A DNA stretch of 64,000 nucleotides, from assembly GCA_027919835.1 (NCBI GenBank), contig JANVFP010000014.1, positions 682,001 through 746,000 of the forward strand, given 5' to 3'. Origin of the DNA: Lentinula raphanica. Lineage: Eukaryota; Basidiomycota; Agaricomycetes; Agaricales; Omphalotaceae. The position numbers and the translations under genes were made by a program. Shown piece by piece: positions 1 to 13,002 of this stretch. Numbering within the stretch: position 1 is the stretch's first letter; each line of letters opens with the position of its first letter. The notes under the pieces were generated by a model. That model saw nothing but the letters and a program-made list of their open reading frames with translations. It was not told the origin of the DNA and did not search any database.

Positions 1-115
1 AAGTAAATCCAGTGATTGCGTGATTTGGACCCCTTGACTATCATCCTTGTACGGGCTTGTTACGAAGCGAGGGCATCAAAGATCGAGGATAATTTTTTCA
101 CCAGTGCGTTTCCTC

Positions 116-3028
116 CTATCTATACAAGCTTCCGTCCACTTCATCTCCACTGAACCCATCGAAACTGAACGACCTCAAGAACATATTATGAGACGCCCGA
201 GGAGTAGGTGCAGCGAAAGCTGGAATAGGCTCATGTCCATAACCATGACCTTCGTCGTATTCATCTTGACTGTCGTCATTCATATCCAGACCTAGCGCAT
301 TGGCATCTGCACCAGGCGTCCTCGGGTGGAAATTGGTGGTACTAACATTATGGTGATGAGGTGTATGGCTTGTATGGCTTGCATGGCTGGTCCGGTTGGG
401 CGTTCTTCCGTTGGGATTGGGAACTGCAGGCGTCATGGGCATCACAGGAACTGCAGGAGCTGAGGTGGTTTCATAAAAGACCGGACGAGGGGGTGCGCTG
501 TTGAGTGTAGGAGGAGGAGGAGCGGGGTACCCGAAGGGTGTTGGTATGGGATTGGAGGCAGAATTAGAGGAAGAGGAAGAACTCTGGTTGGAAATTGGAA
601 GGGGCTGAGGGCGGTGGTCACGGGTATGACGATGTGAGTGTCGGTGACTCCTGTCGCCGTTGGTGGTACTGGTAGAAGCGTTATTGGCGGGAAGGGAGTT
701 GTATCGTAGAGAAGCTGGCCTGGCAGTACTCGCAGTACTAGCTCTGCCACTCATGGGCTGATTCGTATGACGAACAGAGCCGCGGGTATCAGGGCGCACA
801 TTAGTTGCAGTCGGTGTTTGAGAGGAATAGTGCACGTCAGAGTGGATAATAGGTCTGATCGGAGAGGGAGCAGCAAGGATTGGGACGGGATTGTTTGTCA
901 AATGACCATTCGTCTGCATTGCTGGTATTTGAGAAGGGACGCTTGCACTTGGAGGAACAACAGGTAAGAACGCTCTAGGATCACCGACAGGTATTTCCTG
1001 TGAAGACGCAAGACTTGTACGACTATGTGGGATCCCATGCTCAGGGAGTCCGCGCAGGTGAGCCATCACATCACTCGCGTCGGATTGTCTTCGTGAAGAG
1101 TTTGTCGTTGTTACAGTACCCCAAGTAAGTGTCTCACTAGAAACGGCGGAGGATCTGCGGTCAGTAAGTGGGGCAGGTGCTGAACGAATAGGGTCTTCCA
1201 TCAAGTCGCGGAGACGATTAGCGAGACTCTCTGGAGTCATCACGTTCCGAGTTGTTGACTGTGTCGTGTTTCGCCTGGACACCTCCTGCCGTGAATTTTG
1301 AATAGTATTTGCATCAGTCTCGGTCAAGCCGTTGAGCATCACAGATTGAGAAACGGGAGCGGAAGTAGGGGGACCGGGAGTTGGTCCAGCTCTCGCGTTG
1401 AAGCCGCTGTTCAATCCTTCCGTGTATCCGTTATAGAAAGCGTTCTGAGCGGCAGCTTGACGCCTCTCCTCTAACGACTCATCTATCAATCCCAAACCGA
1501 TGACGCCAGCGATGTCCTCCCTCTCATCAGCCTCTCGCATGGAATTCTCTTCCCCACGATGGGTTCGAGTCCTGGATTTGTGTCTGCGACGATGTTTGCG
1601 GGACGAATCCTCTACTGGAGCACTGACTGGTAGAGAGGGGATTGTAGCGTATCCATTGGCGTAAGTCGTCTGTGACCCGACTTGAGACCAGTGACGGTTG
1701 TTTTCGGGTGGTACATATATTCTATCATTATTGACAGCACCTGGAACAATTCTGTGTCTCCTCGACGGAGAAGCCTGGGACGCAAATTGCTGAGCCTGCG
1801 AAAGGGCGGTATCGAGAACATTTGGGAGATCAGGTTGAGAGGGGCGACGAGGACGAGAAGAGGTTGGAAGAGGATAAGCTTGGACAAGGTAAGGGTCTGC
1901 CAAGGGAGGCGCTACGAGAGGTTGAGGAATTGCCGGAGTTTTGGAGCTTTCTGCATTTGTAGATTGTCCACTAATTTCTCTGGAACGAGATGGACCAGCA
2001 CCAGCTGACGAGGTTCCAAAGTCAGAAGAGTATCCGTCGCGACCAGATCGGTCCCTGATGGATGCTTCTATGGCTGCGGCGATCTGCTCAGCTTCCACAG
2101 TGGAAGTTCGTACCTCTCCACCGAATGTGGCGTATCTATCCATAGGAATGGCCATTGGAGGAGCAGGTAGAGGATTATGTCGTAGTGGGTCACTATTTGG
2201 AGAGAAGGTGTTCGACCTTTCCTTTCCTTTGCCTTTGCTTTTGGCTTTCTTAGATTTACCAAACTGCAGACGGGCAAGTTCGTTACGCAGACTTTGAACT
2301 TCATTTTGCGATTGTTGAAGAGTACTATATAGTGTGCTCGATTAGTAAGAGTTTTACTAGAATGAGCGTAGGATGGGAGCTCACTTTTCGAGCACTTGAA
2401 TGTTATTCAAAAAGTTCTCATCCCGTTTGAGCGCATCGCTACGATCAGCTTCAGAGCTCTGTTGAAGATGTTGAAGTGAAGCTCGCAACCGGGAGATGCT
2501 GAATTTATCATCCGATCTCTTCTCCCTGAACTTTCGAAAATCGCTTCGCACTTTCTTGAGTTGCGTTAGAGCAGGACTCTAATGGGAGAGCGTGGCTCAG
2601 ACAAATTGCGGCGAAGGGAAGGGAGGAGACCGTAGAGTTAGCTACCTGTTTCGTTCGTAACCACTCCTCTACTTCCTCTAGGACATTAGTAACCTCGACT
2701 TCATCATCCCATGCTGAAATCAACTTATGAACAATTTCACTGTCTTCGTCCTCCGCAGGTGGGGCATCCATGTGCAACCTCTTGATAGCATCCCTGCTGA
2801 ATCGTTTTCGACACAACGGACATGTTGCGGTTGCTGTTCTTTCAAGGCATTCCTTGCAAAAGATATGTCCACATGCTGGAGAAAAAAGACAGGCTCGTTA
2901 CAATCGAAACACGGTAAGATGGCGGAAAACTGACGAATAGCGTACGGTTCTTTCAATGTAGAATCATCTTGCCAGGAGTATGGGTCCAAGCACACATCAC
3001 AGCAGCTTGACCGATGGACGATAAGCAT
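116..3028 (-). CDS. RING-finger/coiled-coil protein with long disordered tail
   Basis: At the extreme N-terminus the spliced product has a C3HC4-type RING: a CDVC pair, then (after an intron of about 52 bp whose splice rebuilds AIPCGH) CGHIFCKEC and CPLC. It is therefore probably an E3 ubiquitin ligase. A region rich in charged and Leu residues follows (about residues 110-230, coiled coil, ending in a Lys-rich KSKKAKSKGKGKGK stretch). Then comes a tail of about 650 residues rich in Ser, Pro, Thr and His with no recognisable fold. The start is the ATG whose complement lies at 3026-3028, immediately before the first RING cysteines; the stop is at 116-118. The gene resembles the RING gene at 26736-28204 in overall design. 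Substrate and cellular location cannot be read from the sequence. Introns after the RING are placed by eye, so exact exon ends may move. Confidence 0.8.
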
Positions 3029-3230
3029 AAGAGCATTACGAAGAGGACTTTGTAGAAAAAGAGGAAGCTGTTATAGTACAGTGTCCGCCACCTCGAGTTT
3101 TCTGCACAAATCAAAGAACACGAGGCAAACTAGCGCCTGACAGAACAAGTCCCGCGTTTAACGGAAAAGGAAATCTTTGGATTACAAATCGTCACAGCCA
3201 CTGGACCACTCTTCTTCAAAAACAAGTCAT

Positions 3231-4681
3231 CTACGTTGCTGGAAATTCTACTCTGCTGGTCGACCATTGTAGAATGCCCTTCTCCGTCAACAAAGGTAGC
3301 ATGTTCTCTCGATATGGAGGAATGATACGCGCTGCCTCGCGTCTACAATCCACAAACTCCATGCCTATCCACGTTAAAGCAGGCAGCAACGCTATGGCTG
3401 CGTCAAGATTCCACCATGGAACTTTACGTGGATCCAACACGGGAGAGCTACTAGAGAAGCTAATTATGACAATGAGGTGCGTTAACTCACTCGCGTGCGA
3501 GTTCTCGAAAAACCGAGATAAATTCCAAATTAATTCCCAGTTTGTATCCAGGAATCTTGTTAAATTCACATAGATTCCGAGTCGTCTCAAGGAAGACAAC
3601 TGGTCGAGATATAAGATATCTGTAAGAGATGAACTCAGGCAAAGCGCTGCGCGGAAGAAGCAAGAAAATATGACGAACCCACTGGTGGACCTTGTGTAGA
3701 GACCATGTCGAACCAAAGTTCTTCCAATCCAGGCCGAACAGACTCGTGATACAACAATGGCCCCCACGGAAGCTCAAGTGCCGGCTTGAGTGAGCATCGT
3801 AGGACCGCAAGCTTCTGGAGCCGTTCGAGACTGAGATATGGTCGAACAGCGGTCATCCAACCAAAGAATATATCTTCATCCTCAATCCATTCAAGCTTGC
3901 ACGCTGTAACGAACAACGTCAACCTCGACAGTATCATTTCTCCGTTCTCGTCAGACAAAACTATGCTTGGGCGGGTCATCTCCAGCGTGACGTTGGAGTA
4001 GTCGGGGCCTCGCAAGCTCAACAACGTCAACGAAGGTGAAATATGAATAGTCGTTTGCAGAAAGTCGGCCAGATCTGCAAATTGAAGGGACAGGGTATTT
4101 AGTAAAGGGCGTCTGATCAAGTCCCGGATCGCATCCTGTAATTGCTGCGGTAACTCTCCCCAACGGGTTGGACTTAAAAGGTTGGAACCGGCCTTCCAAG
4201 TGAAGCTCGTCACATCGGTCAACCGATACAAAACATCGACCAGAGCGGGATCAAGCTGCGTTCCGCTGGAGCTTGAGCCAAGGATGGTCAAGGATCGGAT
4301 GCTGGTGACAAGATGAGGTGACGATTGCAGTAACTTTTGTGTTGCCTCAGCTGAATGTTTATACCGTCTTCTACCTTCTGATTTAGCGCTCGGTATGGTA
4401 ACCCGCGAGAGCAGAAAGCGCTGGCAGACTGGAGTGAAGGAGGAGCGGACGAGGGCTAAGGATTTTACCGTGGCCCTGTCGTTCCTGGCAAGTAGTACGC
4501 GAACGATGGCTTCGGTGACGTCTAAGGGGAGGACAAGCATGGTGTCAAAGTCTGTCTGAGGTGGGGAATCTGGAGAAGGCTCGTGCAAAGCAACTCTGAG
4601 TACGGCGTATGCCGGCTTCTGATTAGCTCCTGGACTGCCGGTATCTTTTTGCGGCTTTCTCCCTCTGAGAATAACAAGCAT
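3231..4681 (-). CDS. F-box/LRR-like protein of the borosin cluster (ophE-like)
   Basis: An F-box-like helix set lies near residues 48-90 (LPLDVTEAIVRVLLARND then LALVRSSFTPVCQRFLL). It is followed by irregular Leu-rich segments typical of Agaricomycete F-box proteins with an RNI-like C-terminus. The open frame runs to about 3640 and coding sense then continues in another frame. A short intron (donor about 3691, acceptor near 3648 or 3620) joins them in phase, so this is probably an intron rather than a frameshift. The start may be the first ATG (4679-4681) or an internal Met about 47 residues later, just before the F-box. It is transcribed divergently from the prolyl oligopeptidase across about 300 bp. 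An F-box/LRR gene (ophE) is reported in the omphalotin cluster. A role as SCF substrate receptor is inferred from the family; its part in biosynthesis is unknown. Confidence 0.72.
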
Positions 4682-4987
4682 GTTCAGTGTTCACTGGATA
4701 TGTTGTTATCTGCTATGTATTGTGAAACTTGACGGATCTTGGCTAGCTGTTTCCGGGAAGGGAATGTGCTATGAGCGTCGTTTTTTCTGTCAGCCAGAAT
4801 GGAAAGGTCGATGGAAAGGAACCAGGTGATAGTTGACGATACTGAAATCGCGATTTATTATCTTAATAAAATCATTTCTCAGCAGGTTACATGGAAGTGT
4901 ACTCTATACTCACAGGCATGGAGAACCTGAAAATTGATTAATTATCGTCAAGAGCCTGCGTGAATCCGCACTTTGTCTCAACTCCTC
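4682..4987. promoter_or_regulatory. Divergent promoter region, F-box gene / prolyl oligopeptidase
   Basis: This gap of about 300 bp separates two divergently transcribed genes of the borosin cluster and must hold both promoters. It contains AT-rich stretches (for example around 4856-4872). I see no long ORF or repeat and could not assign individual factor sites. Confidence 0.45.
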
Positions 4988-7900
4988 ATGTCCATTCCAC
5001 GGTGGGGCCCATATCCGCCTGTAAGGAGAGATGAGACTTCTGCAATCACTTACCAGAGTAAACTACATGGCTCTGTTACTGTACCGGATCCCTACAGTGC
5101 ACTCGAAGTGCCCTACAATGACGACGAAGAGTCAGAAATCAAAGTTCGTTCAGAGAATTGAGCATCTTGCTTTTGATTTTGTCTTTGACAGGTTGATTTA
5201 GACGTTTGTCTCTGAACAACGCAAGTTTGCAAGAACGTATCTCGACGAGAATCCTGACAGGTGATTGCACCTCTATACTATTTCCTGTGTCCGTCATGAT
5301 TGAGGCCTTTCTCCCTTAGGGAACGATGGCTACAAGTTCTGAAAGAGAGCTGGAATTATGAGCGTTTTACAGTCCCGAAACGTGAAAGCGACGGCCATAC
5401 CTACTTTGAATATAACGACGGTCTTCAATCTCAAATGACACTGCGTCGCGTGAAAACAGGCCAGGAGGACACCATTCTAACTGAATCCGGACCCGGTGGC
5501 GAGCTGTTCTTCGACCCGAATATGATCTCCCTGGATGGAAACGCGGCGCTGACTGGGTCTATGATGAGTCCTTGCGGAAAGTACTGGGCTTATGGCGTCT
5601 CTGAGCATGTTCGTCCATGGGTGATTCAAGTGACAATGAGCGACCGCTGATATCATCCGACAGGGATCAGATTGGATGACAATATATGTACGGGAAACAT
5701 CGTCTCCGCATCAACCGTCCCAAGAGAAGGGAAAGGACACTGGAAGGATGGACGACGTTGTACATTCCTCCCGTTTCTTCATCGTGTACTGGACGAGCGA
5801 TAGCAAAGGTCTGCAGCTTCACGTACATGGTCATCGACTTCGTTCCTCACCCGTCTCAGGTTTCTTCTACTCTAGATATCCACCAGAAGACGATGAAGGC
5901 AAGGGTAACTCACCCGCTAAGAATTGCATGGTAGGTCCCTTTTGCTATTGTTGAGCCCGTGTCTTGAACTCCAACTACAGGTGTACTACCATCGCCTCGG
6001 AGAGAAACAAGAAGATGACGCACTTATCTAGTGCGTTTACAATGCTCCCGATTCTGTTGTTTGATGAATCCACTGGTATTGTTGTAGCGAAGACCCGGAG
6101 CATCCATTCTGGCTTTGGGCTGTCCAGCTTTCTCCTAGGTCAGTGATGTATTGGGCATGTATGTGAGCCTCATTAACCAATACGTAGCGGTCGATTTGCT
6201 CTTCTGACTGCGAGTGTGCGTATACATACCCTTTGGCATCTCCTTTTCTCATCTCCCATCGCACAGCGTGATGCCAGTCATACCCAGATGGCCAAAATCG
6301 CCGATCTAAGCTCAGGCGATGTAAGAAACGGCGTTAATTGGCTCACTATCCACGACAAATGGGAAGCCAGGTTTCTCATGTTCGTGTACTTTGCTTCGAC
6401 GTCTTCTTGATTCACTGACGTATATTCAGCATTGGGGACGACGATTCCAAGATTTATTTCTTGACCAATCTCGAAGCCGTGAATTACAAGGTAGTAACGC
6501 TAGACACTCGTTGTCCTGAGGCGGGTACGAACACGCTCGTACCCGAAAATCCCGACGCACTTCTTATATCGGCGAGTATTGTTTCAGCCGACAAGCTTGC
6601 GCTTGTCTATCTTCAGAATGCCAAGCATGATATCTATATACACGATCTTAGCACCGGAAAGCCGACTCGAAGACTCTTCGAGGATCTCATTGGACAGTTT
6701 GCGTTGTCAGGACGTCGTGAAGACAACGATATGTTTGTCTTTTACAGTGGCTTCACTTCTCCTGGGACGATATATCGGTGAGGTTTTCGAATCTTTCTTG
6801 ACAATCAACTCACGGGAATGAGGAATAGGTATAAATTTGACGAAGAGGATAACAATGGGACCCTGTTCCGTGCGATGCGGGTTCCTGGACTTGATCTGGA
6901 CAAATTTACTACTGAATCGGTCGGTAGTTGTCAATTCTCTGCTGCAGGCTATCTTATTGATTCTCTCCCATACAGGTGTTCTATCCTTCCAAGGACGGGA
7001 CCAAGTGAGTGATCATTGGGCGTCAACAGCTCAGACGCTAATGAATCACAAAGGGTTCATATGTTCATCACCCGCTTAAAAAATACTCTCGTTGACGGGA
7101 CTGCGCCGGTGTACATGTATGGTTATGGCGGTTTTGCTCTGGCGATGCTTCCAACGTTCTCCGTCTCAACACTCCTATTCTGCAAGACCTATAGGGCCAT
7201 GTATGTCGTGCCCAATATTCGGTAAATGCTTGGGTGCAAGATGCTCTTGTATGATTTACTTAGGTTACTTCACAGTGGAGGTTCAGAATTTGGGGAATCA
7301 TGGCACCGGGAGGTGTGTCTCGTCCCTGACGCAATACGCATGATTGAACTCTTCGACCGTTGCAGGGAATGCTGGACAAGAAGCAGAATGTATTTGACGA
7401 CTTCAATGCAGCTGCAGAATGGCTTATTGCAAACAAATATGCGAAAAGTAATTGTGTAGCAATACGGGGAGGATCCAACGGGGGTCAATAGCTCTTTCGC
7501 TACATAGATGCGACCTCTAACTGTCTTCTTCGCAGGAGTTTTAACCACTGCGTGTACCAATCAAGCGCCCGAGTTATTCCGCTGTGTTGTTACGATTGGA
7601 GGTATCATCGACATGCTCCGAGTTCGTAATCACATCTCTCGCTCCCTACTCTTCTCGCTAAGGGAAATCTAGTTTCCAAAGTTCACTTTCGGCGCGTTAT
7701 GGTGCTCGGAATACGGTGATGTAAGTCTAATCTCCATTCGTCTGTACCAAAAATCTCATGGGCAATTTGAAGCCTGACGACCCAGAGGCCTTTGATTATA
7801 TTTACAAGTAGGTGCCATTGAATCTCAGTGAACAATCCTGTTTGGAACCTGCCATCAGATATTCGCCCTACCACAATATCCCTTCGGGAAAGGTCGTCAT

Positions 7901-8316
7901 TCCAGCTATGATATTCTTCACTGCTGCGTATGATGACCGAGTCTCCCCTCTACATAGTAAGGCACGGAGAGATATTGAAGCTGCAATAGATTCTGATTTA
8001 TCCGCTTAGCGTTCAAACATGTCGCCGCTTTACAGTACAATTTTCCTACTGGTCCAAACCCAATCATGATGCGCATTGATCTCAATACAGGGCATTATGC
8101 CGGAAAGGTTCGAGTCAGAAGAGTCTTTATCAACAGATTCTTCTAATCTATGCTCCAGAGTACCCAGAAGATGCTGGAGGAAACTGCAGATGAATACAGG
8201 TGTGGCTTCCTCCATCGTGACTCATGTCTAAAAATTGATTTGGGGATAGTTTTATTGGCAGATCGATGGAGTTAACTATGCACACTCAGAACCATTGGTC
8301 CTGTGTAACAAGTTGA
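4988..8316 (+). CDS. ophP: Prolyl oligopeptidase (S9A), candidate macrocyclase of the borosin pathway (ophP-like)
   Basis: Splicing many short exons gives a complete POP. The N-terminal signature is YPPVRRDE...VPDPY. A beta-propeller follows, with recognisable blades ([54 protein letters not shown]). The alpha/beta hydrolase domain includes [19 protein letters not shown], the catalytic serine in RGGSNGG (about 7465-7530, split by an intron), the aspartate in AYDDRVSP (about 7928) and the histidine in TGHYAGK (about 8090). The last exon begins at 8250 and stops at 8314-8316. The start is the ATG at 4988. In related pathways (omphalotin ophP, amatoxin POPB) such enzymes cut the precursor and close the ring by transpeptidation, so macrocyclase/protease for the precursor at 13077 is the best reading. 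All three catalytic residues are present and no lesion was found. A plain housekeeping POP is the alternative; the neighbours argue against it. Confidence 0.88.
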
Positions 8317-8517
8317 TTGAGATACGTCCTATATAAATTCAAGGTTGGAAAATTCCATCTATCAACCTTTCGGTTTTTACATAAATGAGAATTACGATGC
8401 TTCCAATTCTGGGAGAGTTTGAGGCAACGTGTAGAAACGTGAGCGGGTAGGAGCGTACAGCGTGTCACTTCTCATTCAAAATGTATCACTGGTATTGACT
8501 GAATATACTTGGTCAAG

Positions 8518-10688
8518 TCAGGTAGCTCGTTTGCGGAACATGAGTCCAGCAGTCTGATTTGGAGCAGGAGTAAATGTATACCACTTATCCGCCGGACGTA
8601 CACCTTCTTGCTCCAACTTGATATCGTATGTCATCAGGACGTGAGCAAGCATGGTCTTGAGAAGCGCCGATACGAGAAAGCGACCAGGACTTCAGCATCA
8701 AATGGGTCACAATGAACTATGACGAATCGCCTAGTTTTGTTCCACTCACCAGGCATGCCTTCCGTTCCCAAACATGATGAACGTAGGACCGACCGAAACC
8801 ATTTGATGCCGTACAGGGTCATCTTGCTCTTCTCTGAGGCGAGAGAATCTGAATCCATCGAATTCGTTGGGGTTAGGATAATGCCTCTACATTTTAACCT
8901 CATGAGATCGCGAACGCAAGGGGAATCGAGATTGGCCCACCGCGTCATGGTGAATAGCATAGCCTGGGGCAATGATGGTGCTCCCTGCGAGAATAGTCGT
9001 CCCATTGGAAAATGTGAAATCTTTCAGGACCTTTCGCGGCATGCTTGCTAACAAGCGGTCAGTTCATGTCAACTTATTGTGAGATGTTGGAAGCCAACAA
9101 ACATTTTCCAGCAGCCCGAAGGCGTAAAGATTCCTTGATAAAGCTGTCGAGTTTGTACATCTTGTTAATGGATTCCTTAGTTAAACCTTCTTCTTTAACA
9201 ATTGGTTCTATCTCGTCTCGCAATTCTGAAATGTAAGAGGAGAATGTAGCTAGGTCGAATAGCGCTTGAGTTAAAGCCTAGTAAAGCATTGCCGCATAAT
9301 CACTAATACGTATCGTTTGTAGCAGCCATGTACTTACCATCGAAGCCGGACGATACGCCGCGAACATGGTTGCTAGTAGTCTGATTGTAATGGCCTTCAA
9401 GGATCTGTCGCCTTGCGGTGCTTTCTCCATAAGCCAAGTAAGCAGATCATTCTAAGCAAGAGTCATGAGTGTGCTGAGTATGGCACATCACTTCGCACCC
9501 ACCGGTTTGCCAGGCCAATCTTTACCAAGCAATCTCTCCTTCTCGAGCCTTTCTTCAACAAGAGGACCGATGTGTTCCATCGCGCGTCGCAGGGTCTTCG
9601 GGATGTACGAATCTAGGAATGTGGAGACGATCCTACAACGGGTTCAGGTCTCAGGAGCTATACCAGTCACAAATACGAAGTGAAAATCACGGTTTGAGGA
9701 GACCCGGTGTAAATCCCATCACAAGGGCAGTCTTGACGAGAGCATCTGAGTAAGCATCATTAATATCGTTATAGTCCGGATTATTACCTATCAAATCCAA
9801 GTAATACAGTAAGTCAAGGGTTGACGCGAAAAGATGGGTTCCGAACATAGTGGAGGGCCAACAAACAGTCTATTGACGACCCGAAGTACCACATGCTTCC
9901 CTGTAGACCAAGCGGGAAACGTCGTCCAACCTAAGAGCTTAATTAACATGCATATCAGAAACGAAGAATATGATCTCCTTACCCTCGGTGGGAGGTATGA
10001 GCTCTGAGAAAGCCGCGATGACCTCCTCATGGATTTCAGGATAACGACCGCCCAGATTACTTGTCAAAGAAAGATGGACAAACTTGAAGTGGTATGGGTT
10101 CTCGAGAATGTGAGGTTCCATGGTGAAGTCAGTTTGCATGCCCTAGTGAACATTATTCCTCAACTCGAATGATACAGACCGACGGCGGAACACTGATTAC
10201 CTCTTTGATGGAGCCATATAGAGATAGTTGATCGTCGCTGGCTCTCCGAACATCGTCGATGAGCTCGGGGCCGGAGATCACAAATGTCATCTGGAACAGA
10301 GTAGGAATGGCGAACAATCTTCCATAATGCTGTTATCAAACCTCGAGTCAGCGCTGGACTTTCTGCATACCGGATCGAGGTTGATTGGACACAATTAGTA
10401 GAAACCTAGTACCTTCTCAAACCCTTCTTGGATGAAATCGCGAGTTCCGAAGAGCAGTTGGAGGAAACCAATCGGGGTCCCAAATGTTCCTGTTGGCCCG
10501 ACAAAAACTACATCCTTGTACTATGTACCAACGTGAAATGAATCGTTTCAGTAATACTATTCCCGTTGACTGACAGGTTCAGTCATACTAACTTTTGATT
10601 TTGTCCGCCTATCATCAGCAACACAGCGGGCCACGTAGAGGGTTACGAGCGCTATGCATAGTGTGATCCATGTCGAAGAAGATGTCAT
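8518..10688 (-). CDS. Cytochrome P450 monooxygenase, CYP512/ent-kaurene-oxidase-like (ophB-type)
   Basis: About a dozen exons encode a class-E P450. It starts with a short hydrophobic anchor (MTSSSTWITLCIALVTLYVA), then GPTGTFGTPIGFLQLL and ELIDDVRRASDDQLS. The K-helix carries ESLRL (about 9140) and a later segment reads YPNPNEFDGFRF. The heme loop FGNGRHACPGRF has its Cys at an exon junction near 8750 and 8690. The protein ends in FRKRAT with the stop at 8518-8520. The I-helix (TIRLLATMFAAYRPASM) lacks the classical AGxxT, as I recall for many CYP512-like enzymes. The start is the ATG whose complement is at 10686-10688. The gene converges on the POP gene with about 200 bp between them. In the omphalotin cluster two P450s (ophB1/B2) are thought to oxidise the macrocycle; the substrate here is inferred. 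Most exon joins are in phase with good splice sites. Confidence 0.85.
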
Positions 10689-11610
10689 TGGTACTTCGAG
10701 GAAGGGGAAGTATGGTTACCACCCAGAACTGCCCTCTCACCTCCCAGACGTTGATTCAATCTCCGCCCTAATAATGCGGTCGTGGCGGAATCTGGGCGAT
10801 ATCACCTGGATCACTCCCTTCCATGTCGTCTGTCAAGGTCAAAGTGCAGGTACACGAGTTCGTATTGTAACGACTTGTGATGATTTCACCAAGAGGAGTC
10901 AGCAGGAGTCAAGAACACGACTGATATGGATCTTCGTGGGAGATGGAAGGATGAACATTGAAGAGTCAAGGCCGTGAATACTGCAGTACTATTACTAACT
11001 TGGTGCCAGCAACCCTGGTGCCAGGTGGTAAGCAGCCGCCCCGAATTTCTATATGTACAGCTTTACGTTTCTCCCTTTTTGATTCCAGCACAACTTATTC
11101 AAATACGTATAGTTGCGGCAGTCTGGCGTACCTTGTACACTGGCATAGTCTTCTGTACAAAATCATCCTTACTACTCATATTTAGTATGAGTCGACTATT
11201 GTGAACAAGAGCTGGAGTTGTATGATTCGGCGATCTTTTTGGATGAGCAGTCGTAGGTAGTCCTATGGCCGGATCCGTGACGTACTATTGTAAGTCTTTG
11301 TTCATATGTAGAACACGAGCTAACACGCCAGCGGTTGTGCTAGAGATAGTCTCATGAGGCTCCAGGAAAATTAATCCCTAATTGTCTTGACAGGTCCAGA
11401 ACTGCGCGCGGTGAAATCTGGATGAATCGCGACGGTTCGGATATCTTCTCGCTGAGATAACCAACTATATAGAAAGTACTCTTAGAAGATATCCAAGGAA
11501 AACCACCAGGTTCGGCTCACGCTAAGTCACATGAAATGTAAATATCTATAATAACCACCACCCCTCCGTTCGTTTTTATTTTACCCCCACCTGCATACAA
11601 CAACACCATC
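10689..11610. other. Intergenic region between P450 and NTF2-like gene
   Basis: About 920 bp with no protein sequence I recognise; the open frames on either strand look random. The region should hold the P450 promoter (right side of the P450 gene). Near its end are a TATA-like TCTATAATAA (about 11545) and a CT-rich stretch that probably drive the NTF2-like gene. Confidence 0.5.
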
Positions 11611-12159
11611 ATGTCTGACAAGATTGCCATCGTTCGTAAATTTCACAATCTCCTGAACGAGGGCAAACTCGATGAAGCTCATGAGTACTTGGCTCACGAT
11701 CTCGAGGCGCACACCCATGCGCACATTAAACCGGACGCTGCCCCCATGAGCAAGGAAGAAGTGCTCGAGTCGCACAAAGGCATCCATCAAGAACTAGAAG
11801 CCAAGGTTGGTACCCGTTAAACTTGCTGTACGTCGTGTCGTCCTAATTAATGACTTGTACTAGACCGTCATCACCGATGCCAAAGAGGTAGACGGCAAGG
11901 TCATCGTTGTGGTATGCTGAACTCGATCTCAGTTATGTTGAGTCTGCCGCTCAATAGTTTTCTCTCAGGGCAAATCCCATCTCAAGCACGAAATCTCGTA
12001 TTATCTTCTTCTCTTGTGTGGTCGACTGTCCCATAACTGACGCTTTGTCTTAGTGAGGTTCCGTTCAAAGCGGTGTACGAGTTCAAAGGAAATTTGATTG
12101 GTACGGTCAAGTTCGAGACCGATCCCAATCATAAGGTCAAGAGCTTCAGCCTCGACTAA
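11611..12159 (+). CDS. ophC: NTF2/SnoaL-like small protein (ophC-like)
   Basis: Four exons give a protein of about 125 residues. It opens with MSDKIAIVRKFHNLLNEGKLDEA, an amphipathic helix pair that starts many NTF2-like cone folds. His- and Asp-rich EYLAHDLEAHTHAH follows, then beta-strand-like segments (KTVITDAKEVDGKVIVVGKS, AVYEFKGNLIGTVKFETD), ending SFSLD at 12157-12159. The introns are short with clear GT/AG ends (for example donor at 11806, acceptor at 11864). An NTF2-like protein (ophC) is part of the described omphalotin cluster; this gene sits just upstream of the precursor on the same strand. NTF2-like folds bind small hydrophobic ligands or catalyse simple isomerisation or cyclisation. 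The role here is unknown and the call rests on fold-like pattern, length and context. Confidence 0.7.
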
Positions 12160-13002
12160 TTGTTTCGTGATGAACGCCATACGAGTTTGCTAAACAGGAA
12201 GTTCGATTATCAAGAAAATGGAGATGTAAAAAATAAATACGTTGTTTGTTTTAGTGATTGTACTCTATCGTACTATGGTTATGGAAGAAGTTGGTTTATT
12301 GAATCGAATCTTGATCAGATCAAATTCATCAAGGGACCGAAGGATTTGCGATCGTTGATAAGGTGTTGCTTAATTTTGATCTCTGACGTCAAATGTCAAA
12401 GTTCCAAGTGACCTTGACCAGCACAGACCAACACCCAATCCCGAGAGCACTATTAGTTCGTTTTCAAGCATTCCAGCTGTCCGAAGGTTCCAAGACTCAG
12501 CTAGAACTTACCGTATCTTGTTTAATGGGCGATTATCAGTTACTAGGTACACAGATTCAGAATGAATTTTGGACCGAGCCTCTTCCATAGTTCCTGCCAG
12601 ACGGTTTATGTATTAGTTTGAATTGCGTGCATGCACTAGTGGATTGCAATTTCTCAGCGATTTCAAACTCGTATCGCAATCATCATTCATCAGACTAAGA
12701 ATTGAAGTAACATCCCATTCTGCGATAGAAAACTCACAGGCAAACTGCGAATATTGACAGCAGGTATGTACAGGCGTAATTTTAGCCCGTCTTTTCGCAG
12801 CGTTCTGGAAAATCATGCACTATTCTACACTTCGTGAATAATCTATGACAATAGAAGATACTCAGCGCCGAAACCCACGATAATGTGGAGATGGAAAAGA
12901 AATTTACAAACTAAGGGAAGATACGAGTCGTCATACGCTCGTAGAGACCTCTTGCTCAAGGATTACAAGGGATGAATATTAAAAACAAGGCCAGCTTCTG
13001 GG
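12160..13002. other. Intergenic region upstream of the borosin precursor
   Basis: About 840 bp with no supportable gene on either strand; open frames are short and of random composition. It contains the 3' flank of the NTF2-like gene and the distal promoter of the precursor gene. Confidence 0.5.

Noticed and set aside
10654..10977. 107-codon plus-strand ORF over the 5' end of the P450 gene
   Set aside because: It overlaps the first P450 exon on the other strand, has random composition and resembles no family.
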